Part shown: positions 9,126-16,084 of the stretch, one piece after another
Numbering within the stretch: position 1 is the first letter of the stretch
Layout of the letters: the number at the start of each line of letters is the position of its first letter
Source of the DNA: Lientehia sp934351765
GTDB lineage: Bacteria > Bacillota > Clostridia > Lachnospirales > Lachnospiraceae
DNA length: 64,000 bases
Assembly: GCF_052118925.1 (NCBI RefSeq)
Contig: NZ_JBQKGG010000003.1
Coordinates: 62,001 to 126,000, forward strand
Direction: 5' to 3'
Notes under the pieces: generated by a model
Database searches by the model: none
The model's input: only the letters and a program-made list of their open reading frames with translations
Told to the model about the DNA's origin: nothing
Position numbers and translations under genes: made by a program

Positions 9126-10601
9126 ATGAAGAGTACGGAAAAAGCTCCGGAAACATGTCCGGTGTCAAAAAAATGCGGAGGCTGTGATTATCAGGGTATT
9201 TCCTATGAAGAACAGTTGAAGAAGAAACAGAAACAGGTGAACAGCCTCTTCGGGTCGTTCTGTCCGGTCCATCCCATTATCGGAATGGAGGAGCCGTACC
9301 ATTACCGGAATAAGGTTCACGCAGTATTTGACCGGCGGCGGGACGGAACCATCGTGTCCGGTGTCTATGAAAAAAACAGCCACCGGGTTGTGCCGGTGGA
9401 GCACTGCATGATTGAGGACTCCATTTCCGACATGATCATTCAGGACATCAAGGGCCTGTTAAAGTCCTTTAAGATCAAGGTCTATGACGAGGACAGTGGT
9501 TACGGCCTTTTGCGTCATGTGCTGATCCGGCGGGGCTTTTCCTCCGGGCAGGTGCTGGTGGTGCTGGTGGTATCCTCACCGATCTTTCCATCGAAAAATA
9601 ATTTTGTGAAGGCCCTGCGGAAACTTCATCCGGAGATTACCTCTGTTGTTCTGAACCTGAATGATAAAAAGACCAGCATGGTGCTGGGAGAGCGGGAAAT
9701 CCTTTTGTTTGGAAAAGGCTATATCGAAGACACTCTTTGCGGCAAGATATTCCGTATTTCAGCAAAGTCTTTCTATCAGGTAAATCCGGTTCAGACGGAG
9801 CTCCTGTATCAGAAGGCCATCAGCCTGGCCGAACTGACAGGAAAAGAACGGATCATCGATGCCTACTGCGGAATCGGAACCATCGGTCTGACAGCCAGTG
9901 ACAAGGTCAGAGAGATCATTGGTGTGGAACTGAATCCGGCGGCGGTAAAAGATGCCGTTGCCAATGCCAGACGGAATAACATCAAGAACGCACGGTTCTT
10001 CCAGGGAGACGCCGGCCAGTTTATGACAAAGATGGCAGAAAATGGTGAACACGCCGATGTAGTCTTTATGGATCCGCCGCGAAGCGGAAGCAATGAAGCA
10101 TTTTTATCATCCGCAGTCCGTCTCGCACCAGCACGAATTGTCTATATCTCCTGCGGCCCCGATACCCTGGCGAGGGATTTAAAATACCTGACAAAACATG
10201 GGTATCGCGCAGAGGGCGCCTGGCCAGTAGATATGTTCCCCTGGACGGGACATGTGGAGACGGTAGTACTGCTTTCCCACAAAAAGCCAGACGGACATAT
10301 TAACGTAAAAGTTGAGTTTGGCGAAGGTGAGGGAAAAGTTCCGCTTGATGATATCGCTCAAAGAGCGGAAAGCTATAAGCCCAAAGAACGAGTGACCTAC
10401 AAAATGATAAAGGAGTACATAGAAGCTAAATACGGCTTCAAAGTACATACCGCATATATCGCAGAGGTAAAGAGAGATTTAGGCTTGCCAATGTACGATG
10501 CTCCTAATGCGGTAGAAGAATTGAAACAGCCGAGGAAGCATCCGACAGCAGAGAAGGTGGAAGCGATAAAGGATGCGTTGAAGCATTTTGAAGTGATTTA
10601 A
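9126..10601 (+). CDS. rlmD: RlmD, 23S rRNA U1939 methyltransferase, with element-derived C-terminal extension
   Basis: A TrmA-family enzyme that methylates C5 of a 23S rRNA uridine. It has 491 residues, about 100 more than usual. The Fe-S ligand set is visible at the N-terminus (CPVSKKCGGC, then HCMI). Motif I is IIDAYCGIGTIGLTA, the NPPR-like motif is DPPRSGSN, and the catalytic cysteine block is YISCGPDTLARDL. The enzyme proper should end just after HVETVVLLS (residues 376-384). The remaining ~106 residues (PDGHINVKVEF... to KHFEVI) are unrelated to the catalytic fold and start exactly at the 17-bp repeat described below. I infer that an inserted element replaced the native 3' end. ATG 9126 is preferred over GTG 9117 because AGGTGA precedes it. 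Confidence 0.9.
   Translation: MKSTEKAPETCPVSKKCGGCDYQGISYEEQLKKKQKQVNSLFGSFCPVHPIIGMEEPYHYRNKVHAVFDRRRDGTIVSGVYEKNSHRVVPVEHCMIEDSISDMIIQDIKGLLKSFKIKVYDEDSGYGLLRHVLIRRGFSSGQVLVVLVVSSPIFPSKNNFVKALRKLHPEITSVVLNLNDKKTSMVLGEREILLFGKGYIEDTLCGKIFRISAKSFYQVNPVQTELLYQKAISLAELTGKERIIDAYCGIGTIGLTASDKVREIIGVELNPAAVKDAVANARRNNIKNARFFQGDAGQFMTKMAENGEHADVVFMDPPRSGSNEAFLSSAVRLAPARIVYISCGPDTLARDLKYLTKHGYRAEGAWPVDMFPWTGHVETVVLLSHKKPDGHINVKVEFGEGEGKVPLDDIAQRAESYKPKERVTYKMIKEYIEAKYGFKVHTAYIAEVKRDLGLPMYDAPNAVEELKQPRKHPTAEKVEAIKDALKHFEVI
10251..10267 (+). repeat. Left 17-bp direct repeat, probable attachment site in rlmD
   Basis: CATGTGGAGACGGTAGT encodes HVETVV in the conserved end of rlmD and is repeated perfectly at 15983-15999. 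With one mismatch the match extends to CTG, so both copies can encode HVETVVL. Insertion at the 3' end of rlmD (rumA) is a known habit of integrative elements in Firmicutes. Confidence 0.8.
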
Positions 10602-10610
10602 TGAGGATAG

Positions 10611-10648
10611 GCGTATCATTAGAAATAGTGGTACGCTTATTTTTTTAC
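10611..10648 (+). terminator. Rho-independent terminator after rlmD
   Basis: The arms GCGTATCATT (10611-10620) and AGTGGTACGC (10627-10636) pair around a short loop and are followed by a T-rich run. It ends the rlmD transcript with its foreign tail. Confidence 0.8.
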
Positions 10649-10756
10649 ATAGTTGTCTTTTCGTTGACCAATATTTTATTTGGTTATAAAAGCGGAGGAC
10701 AGATTTTATACTAAACTGCCTAATTGATAGAATTAAAAGCGTTCACTTTGCTATTA

Positions 10757-10785
10757 TTGACTTAAAGAGAAAAATCAAATATAAT
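10757..10785 (+). promoter_or_regulatory. Promoter of the abiE operon
   Basis: TTGACT (10757-10762) and TATAAT (10780-10785) are 17 bases apart. Two similar boxes flank it: AAACTGCCTAATTGAT at 10713 and AAAGTGCCCAATCGTT at 10791. They could be binding sites for the AbiEi antitoxin, which represses its own promoter in studied systems. The operator role is inference. Confidence 0.65.
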
Positions 10786-10841
10786 ATAGTAAAGTGCCCA
10801 ATCGTTGACTTGATTAGGGGCGATTAAATAGAGGTGAAGAT

Positions 10842-11450
10842 ATGCTTCAGAATAAAGATATTGAGACACTGAGAATGTTGTTTAGCAGTCATAATTATGT
10901 TATGACTACTGCTGAACTTACAGCTTCAAAGTTATACTATGCAGATATAAAACAACTTTTAGATGAAGGATTGATTGAAAGAGTCAGGCGAGGTTACTAT
11001 CACTGGACTCAAGATTATGGAGAAAGTGAAGTTGTCATTATCAATCGATTGTTTCCCGATGCAGTGCTCTGTATGGAGACTGCCCTATTCTATTATAGAT
11101 ACAGTGACAGAAATCCTGCCGAATGGAACTTTGCAATAGATAAAAATGTCTCTAAGCGGCGAACAAAAATCGATTATCCGTTTATAAAGGCATATCGTGT
11201 AGAGTCAGAGTTGGTTACGCTGGGCGAAACCGAAGGTGAAATTGATTTCCACAAAGTCCGCATTTATGACCGTGACCGTACTATTTGCGATGTGCTGCGA
11301 AATATGAACAAGATAGATAAGGAGGTTTTTAATAAAGCAGTACAAGGCTATGTTAAGGACCCGAAAAAGAATATACCGAATCTTATAGAATATGCGAAAG
11401 CTTTGCGTGTTCAAACGCGTGTAAAAGAATTGATTGGAGTGTGGTTGTAA
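10842..11450 (+). CDS. abiEi: AbiEi-type antitoxin / transcriptional repressor
   Basis: A 202-residue antitoxin of a type IV toxin-antitoxin (abortive infection) pair. The first ~70 residues form the winged-helix typical of AbiEi (MTTAELTASKLYYADIKQLLDEGLIERVRRGYYHW). The rest is the AbiEi C-terminal domain, which counters the toxin and helps repress the operon. GAGGTGAAG lies upstream. Its stop overlaps the toxin start by one base (TAATG), a coupled arrangement usual for this pair. Base composition is far more AT-rich than the core. Confidence 0.9.
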   Translation: MLQNKDIETLRMLFSSHNYVMTTAELTASKLYYADIKQLLDEGLIERVRRGYYHWTQDYGESEVVIINRLFPDAVLCMETALFYYRYSDRNPAEWNFAIDKNVSKRRTKIDYPFIKAYRVESELVTLGETEGEIDFHKVRIYDRDRTICDVLRNMNKIDKEVFNKAVQGYVKDPKKNIPNLIEYAKALRVQTRVKELIGVWL

Positions 11451-12382
11451 TGGCAGATATAGCAGCTTCCGTTCTGGCAAAGCTGAGAAATAAAGCAAAA
11501 GCTTCTGGTATCAGTTACCAGCAATGTTTGCAGCTTTTTGTGCAGGAAGAATTTTTGAGAAAGTTATCAAAATCTGGGTGTGAGGATACGCTTATACTCA
11601 AAGGTGGATTGTTCATTTATACTTTAACTAATTTTGAAAGTAGAGCAACAATTGATGTCGATTTCTTGCTCCGTGGATACTCTAATACAATAGATGATGT
11701 AAAAGAGTTGATTTGTAAAATCATCGACACGCCGACTGGTAACGATTATATAGAAATGCGAGCAAAAGGCTTTGAAGAGATTTCTCCGCAAAGAAAATAT
11801 CACGGTATCAGTACACAAATTATTGCTCAAATAAAAAATGTGCGTGTGCCGTTTAATGTTGATATAGGAGTGGGCGATATTATAGTCCCCCGTGCCGAAG
11901 AACGCACAATCAACACTCAGCTTCCAGATTTTGAAGCACCTGTAATCAAAACTTATTCCCTTGAAAGCACCATTGCCGAGAAGTTTGATGCCATACTGCA
12001 ACGCTTTGAACTGACAGGCAGGATGAAAGATTTTTATGACATCTATTATCTTTCAAGGACATTCGATTTTGAGGGTGCAAAATTACAGGCAGCTATATTT
12101 GAAACCTTACAGCGGCGTGGCACTCCCTATGACAGAGATAGTTTTAAGCGTGTTGTTGCACTTGCCGATGATGAAGATATGCAGAAGCGTTGGAAATTCT
12201 TTTTGAAAACCATAAAAGATAACACACTTGAGTTTCCATTTGTCATTGAAGAAATCCAGACTTTTCTTGAGCCTGTGTTTGATACGATAGTGAATGAGAA
12301 AGAGTGGCAAAACATATGGAAAGGCAATGCGAAAAAATGGTCAAATCTGAAGGGAGGTATTGACCGTGACAAGAGCAGTTAA
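11450..12382 (+). CDS. abiEii: AbiEii-type nucleotidyltransferase toxin
   Basis: A 310-residue toxin of the AbiEii/MenT nucleotidyltransferase family. Relatives modify tRNA ends or bind GTP and block growth on phage infection. Visible motifs are LKGGLFIY (residues 50-57) and the metal-binding TIDVDF (67-72), followed by a typical EKFDAILQR and MKDFYDIYYL in the helical half. ATG 11450 overlaps the antitoxin stop. It looks intact. A third gene begins before its stop, so the operon was probably three genes long. Confidence 0.9.
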   Translation: MADIAASVLAKLRNKAKASGISYQQCLQLFVQEEFLRKLSKSGCEDTLILKGGLFIYTLTNFESRATIDVDFLLRGYSNTIDDVKELICKIIDTPTGNDYIEMRAKGFEEISPQRKYHGISTQIIAQIKNVRVPFNVDIGVGDIIVPRAEERTINTQLPDFEAPVIKTYSLESTIAEKFDAILQRFELTGRMKDFYDIYYLSRTFDFEGAKLQAAIFETLQRRGTPYDRDSFKRVVALADDEDMQKRWKFFLKTIKDNTLEFPFVIEEIQTFLEPVFDTIVNEKEWQNIWKGNAKKWSNLKGGIDRDKSS

Positions 12383-13286
12383 TGATGCAACATTGCAAAA
12401 AGCTGGTGATATATACCAGTATCTAATAGCTTTAAGAGATTGCTTCGAATTGAACGATGGCGATACTCTGCAAATTGAGACAAATGGTGATGTGAGCATT
12501 ATAAATGATGTGGGTGGTCGCTTTCAGAGAGAAGTAAAACATCATTTTGGGAATACATCTATTTCGGACAGAGATATAGATTTTTGGAAGACACTTGCAA
12601 ATTGGTATGTAGACTATGAGCGTGTAAAAAACTTTTCCAATTATATACTCAGTACTACAGCTACAATAAAAAGTGATTCTCCGTTTCATAGTTGGAATAA
12701 TATAAAAAAGACTGAGAAATTAAAATGCTTAAAAGACATAGGAGCTACCTCTAAGAAAACTGAAGAAACATTCAGGAATCAATATAATAGAATTTTCGGT
12801 GACTCTTATGACGAAAGTCGCCTTTTGGAAATATTAGATAAATTTACGATTGAAGCTGCAAAAACTTCAATAGACGGTATATCGAATGAATTTTCTAAAT
12901 ATGTAGGTCACATTCCTTCCGAAAATAGAGACGGATATATAGGTGCTTTGCTTGGCGAAATATTAATAAAAGTTAAGGACCCCCCGCATAAATGGGAGGT
13001 GACCAAGTAAGCATTTGATGAAATTCTACAGATACAATCAGCAGCATATGGAACAAAAGGAACTGCGCCACTTCCAAATGAGTACGCAAAAGCAGTTGTT
13101 CCTAAAGACAAAATTACTACACTAGAACAGAAAAAATTTGTTGCTTCTATTCGTGAGATTAAGTATGACAAATTGATTCCAAATGCAATGTCAGATTATT
13201 GGAAAGCTGATTTAACCGTTGCCAAATATTTTAGGGACAACCTTATGTATTTAGAAAGTCTTGAATCATATATGGAAGATTTCTGA
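12366..13286 (+). pseudogene. Broken ABC-three-component-like effector gene
   Basis: Translation from GTG 12366 (AAGGGAGG just upstream) gives about 214 residues ending at an in-frame TAA at 13008-13010. The same frame then continues for 91 more codons to 13286. The N-terminal part (GDIYQYLIALRDCFELNDGD..., QREVKHHFG, DFWKTLANWYVDY) looks like the nuclease-like front of ABC-3C/Cap4-type (DUF4297-like) defence effectors. The part after the stop (PLPNEYAKAVV, then FVASIREIKYDKLIPNAMSDYW) looks like an ABC-3C C-terminal domain. The end is fused to a truncated IS3. Two lesions therefore inactivate it, unless the stop is read through. The family assignment is from pattern memory and moderate. Confidence 0.6.
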
Positions 13287-13802
13287 AAGCGTCCAGGCTA
13301 TGATTTTTCTGGAAAATAAATCCATAACACTGGTCAGATAGACAAATCCATCTATTGTCCAGATGTAGGTAATATCCGAACACCAGACTGCATTCGGACG
13401 ATCAGGATTAAATTGCTCATCAAGGATATTTTGTAATTCAGTGCTGAAATCGGAATCTTTTGTGGTGATTGTCCATGGTTTGCTCCACTGAGCACGGATT
13501 CCCATTTGGCGCATATATGTACCAACGGTTCTTTCCGAAATGACTTCACCAGTTTTTCGAAGTTCTACAGTGATTTTCGGAGCACCGTAGTTCTGCTTGG
13601 AATCATCATAAATATCCTGTATTTTTGCTTTTACAGCTTCACGACGTTTTTCTGTATCAGAAGGTACGTGGTGGAGCCATGCAAGATATCCTGAGCGGGA
13701 GACGCCTAAAAATTTCAACATTCCGGAGACGGAAACCCGGCGTCCAGCCTTTTTGGCAGCTTCCGTCTTCTCAGACACTTCGAGATAAATGGCTTCCGTC
13801 AT
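13266..13802 (-). pseudogene. IS3 transposase orfB, 3'-truncated
   Basis: A DDE transposase catalytic subunit. HTH_21 lies at residues about 25-90 (VSGMLKFLGVSRSGYLAW, YGAPKITVELRKTG). It is followed by the rve integrase core with first Asp in VWCSDITYI and second Asp in SVMDLFSRKIIAW. The frame runs into foreign sequence right after TLSE, so the final Glu and about 90 residues are missing and it should be inactive. It overlaps orfA by four bases (ATGA), allowing the usual coupled or frameshifted product. Confidence 0.88.
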
Positions 13803-14144
13803 TTTCCCAGAATGTTGATTGCTTTTTTTAACACATCAAGTGCATCTTGGGCATCACGTAATTCACGTCTGAGACGGGCAATTTCCTTCTGCTCGTCAGA
13901 TGCATAATTACCAGAACCACGAACAGGAATATTACCTGATTCCCGGAAGTCTTTCAGCCACTTTGTTAATGTGCTGTATCCGATGCCAAGATTTTCTGCA
14001 CATCCACGTACACCAAGATCTTTATGATCCTCGTAGTACTGGACTGCATCAAGTTTAAATTGTTTGTCATGTTGCTTTGCCATATGAGATCCTCCTTCAG
14101 CATGTCTCTATTGTATCATGCTTATGTGTATTTGGGATTTCTCA
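13281..14144 (-). mobile_element. Truncated IS3-family insertion sequence
   Basis: An IS3 element on the minus strand with both orfA and orfB, missing the end beyond the second catalytic Asp of orfB. The right edge is probably near 14144, where the complement begins TGAGAAATCCCAAATACACA (TG...CA-type end). The left edge abuts the broken ABC-3C-like gene at about 13277-13284. Confidence 0.75.
13799..14083 (-). CDS. IS3 transposase orfA (HTH protein)
   Basis: A 94-residue DNA-binding subunit of the IS3 transposase. A helix-turn-helix (residues about 20-45, LGVRGCAENLGIGYSTLTKWL) is followed by a leucine-zipper-like coiled coil (EQKEIARLRRELRDAQDALDVLKKAINIL). AAGGAGG lies upstream on the minus strand, and a TACAAT -10-like box lies further up. 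It is intact, but its orfB partner is truncated. Confidence 0.9.
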   Translation of the reverse strand: MAKQHDKQFKLDAVQYYEDHKDLGVRGCAENLGIGYSTLTKWLKDFRESGNIPVRGSGNYASDEQKEIARLRRELRDAQDALDVLKKAINILGK

Positions 14145-14305
14145 TTTTGGCTTGTACTATTTATATTCTAGCACCAGTATATCAAATGCATGGCAATCAG
14201 ATAAGTGTTAGAACGCTAGACTTGAATCTTCCGTTTGAGCAGGTTGCAGGACAGATGGATAGAATTGCTGAATCACATTTTGATGATGTTAAAAAATACC
14301 TGTAG
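14145..14305 (+). pseudogene. 3' fragment of an unidentified gene cut by IS3
   Basis: Beyond the IS3 end an open frame continues to a TAG at 14305 and encodes about 53 residues ending LNLPFEQVAGQMDRIAESHFDDVKKYL. It has no start of its own outside the IS and looks like the tail of an interrupted gene. It precedes the next gene by 15 bases, suggesting a former operon with the abiE side. I do not recognise the family. Confidence 0.45.
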
Positions 14306-14320
14306 AGAGGGGAGCATTAA

Positions 14321-15670
14321 GTGGTACATAATTGTTATATTAAATGCCAAGTGTGTGGATGTATTACTAGAGTGCGACTTCAAGTAGGGTGGCAAGAGTC
14401 TCACCCGATTGTAGTGACTTGTGGTGAATGTAGGACTTCCTTGTTTGGTCGAGTAAAGATTGGACAGGATACTCCCGGTTTAGAATACCATTTTGATAAT
14501 GCTGATATTTGCAATGAAGAAGACAAAGAAAAATACATTGTGGAATGCTCTGGAGAGTTCCCTGTCTTTAAGCAGAGGTCGGTGGCTGAAGATGAGGGAT
14601 ACGTGCTTACTCCATTTATTCGAGCTACGGAGATAATGGATGAAGGGTATGAAGAGTTTTCCACGTCTGTAAGGCAGTTATCTGACGCTGCAAAATGCTG
14701 GACAAGCTATAAAAGAATTCAGGATTTATCTAAAGTAAATAGTCCTTATGTAAAGCAAGAAATTCAAAAAATATTCAGCGGAGAATATTTTCAGTGCAGG
14801 GATGAGTATGAACTATTAAGAGCAATTCATATGATTGATATACATGCATTTTATACCCCACTGAAAAAAGAACTTTTAAATAATATGGATTTTAGCGCTA
14901 ACATACTTAAATTGGATAGAGCACAATTGAGAAAACTTCTGAATTATCTTGAAAACCACAGCGGATATCGTTTGGAAGAACTTCAAAATTTAATATATAA
15001 GCTGATGGATGAATTTATGTCGGTCTATCAGGCATTGATTCCGGCATTTGCGTTACAGTTTTATACAGATAAATTTGATTTGAGTGTTGAAGGATCTACA
15101 ACAAGTACATTTGATACAGTTAAACAGTTTTATTTAGATGTATACGAAGGATTAGGCAATTTGCTTATTATTCCTATTGCGTTGGATAATATAAAAATCA
15201 GAAATGATTTTGAAAAAATGGCACCAGTAGAGAAGAATATTTCTTCTATTGATGAGTTTGTTGCTACAACAAAAGCGACTAGATTTCACTACATTTTTTC
15301 AAATGAGCCACATGTTGCTCTTGCAGATATAATCTTAAATGCAAAATTGAGAAACGCTATAGGTCATAATGATGTGGAATACGATACCGTTACACAGTGC
15401 ATTACATATATACCCAATCCTAAAGACCGTTCAAAACGGAATCAGGAGTATTTGTTGCAGTTTGAAAATGAAGCATTGAGAATGTTTCAGGGAGTTTTGG
15501 TTATCTCAGAATATATTTACAGATTAAGACAATTGACTTTGATGGAAAAGGGGATAACACCAATTAGACCAAATGTTCCTATCGTTAAATCTAAGAAGAT
15601 TGGGCGAAATGAACCCTGTCCGTGTGGTAGTGGTAAAAAGTTCAAACATTGTCATGGAAGAAACGGATAA
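14321..15670 (+). CDS. Zinc-ribbon / HEPN-like / SEC-C protein
   Basis: A 449-residue protein from GTG 14321 (AGAGGGGAG upstream). The N-terminus holds a zinc-ribbon-like cysteine set (C9, C12, C14, then C34 and C37). The C-terminus holds a complete SEC-C metal-binding motif (KKIGRNEPCPCGSGKKFKHCHG, residues 425-446). The long helical middle contains RNAIGH at 344-349, matching the R-polar-x3-H (Rx4H) signature of HEPN ribonucleases. HEPN and SEC-C are both frequent in phage-defence and toxin proteins. RNase activity is inference from six residues plus context. It sits inside the island and is AT-rich. Confidence 0.65.
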   Translation: MVHNCYIKCQVCGCITRVRLQVGWQESHPIVVTCGECRTSLFGRVKIGQDTPGLEYHFDNADICNEEDKEKYIVECSGEFPVFKQRSVAEDEGYVLTPFIRATEIMDEGYEEFSTSVRQLSDAAKCWTSYKRIQDLSKVNSPYVKQEIQKIFSGEYFQCRDEYELLRAIHMIDIHAFYTPLKKELLNNMDFSANILKLDRAQLRKLLNYLENHSGYRLEELQNLIYKLMDEFMSVYQALIPAFALQFYTDKFDLSVEGSTTSTFDTVKQFYLDVYEGLGNLLIIPIALDNIKIRNDFEKMAPVEKNISSIDEFVATTKATRFHYIFSNEPHVALADIILNAKLRNAIGHNDVEYDTVTQCITYIPNPKDRSKRNQEYLLQFENEALRMFQGVLVISEYIYRLRQLTLMEKGITPIRPNVPIVKSKKIGRNEPCPCGSGKKFKHCHGRNG

Positions 15671-16084
15671 ATTAAGGTCGAGTGCATGGAAACTGTATCA
15701 TTTACAGATGGTGAAAATAGTTGTTGACTTATTCCTTGTACAGCAAACAGACAGGGTTGAGACGATGGCGTTTTCTAAGGTATTGACCTTGGCATTATAA
15801 GGGTAAGAGCAAAGGAAAAAAGCAGAGCAGTTCCCATATACAGGTGAGGTTTAGGGGGCGATATAGATAACAACAGATGCGGTCAGATTTCTACTACAGA
15901 TATGAGTTGATATGTTTCTGTAGACAAACGGACTATTCCGAAATATCCCGATTATGTTGTTATCAATCAGGGCCTTTCAAGCCATGTGGAGACGGTAGTT
16001 CTGTACATAATGGATAGTGTGAAAATGCTTGAAATATAAGGTTTTTTCAGCGACTTGTGATAAATCCAGGGAAGGAGAGGACTC
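15671..16084 (+). other. Gene-free stretch with a possible rlmD relic and the right repeat
   Basis: There is no intact gene here. At about 15718-15800 one frame reads VDLFLVQQTDRVETMAF before a stop. This aligns with the RlmD ending VDMFPWTGHVETVVL apart from two extra residues and may be a fossil 3' end. At 15911-16039 another frame ends in HVETVVLYIMDSVKMLEI across the right 17-bp repeat. AAGGAGAGG at 16072-16080 serves the next gene. Confidence 0.4.
15983..15999 (+). repeat. Right 17-bp direct repeat, probable attachment site
   Basis: A perfect copy of CATGTGGAGACGGTAGT found in rlmD at 10251-10267. The frame across it also reads HVETVVL, as expected for a displaced rlmD 3' end. Confidence 0.8.

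Larger units (their letters stand above)
10251..15999. mobile_element. Integrated genomic island at the 3' end of rlmD (5.75 kb, no recombinase seen)
   Basis: The segment between the two 17-bp repeats is visibly AT-richer than the core. It holds only accessory genes: the RlmD tail, AbiEi/AbiEii, a broken ABC-3C-like gene, an IS3 remnant and a HEPN-like/SEC-C protein. No integrase, relaxase or replication gene can be read. It is therefore a degraded element, a non-autonomous one, or the leftover of nested insertions. The boundaries are inferred from the repeats. Confidence 0.7.

Noticed and set aside
10251..10267. tRNA gene as integration target
   Set aside because: The repeat lies in the coding end of rlmD and no tRNA-like cloverleaf is seen near either copy.
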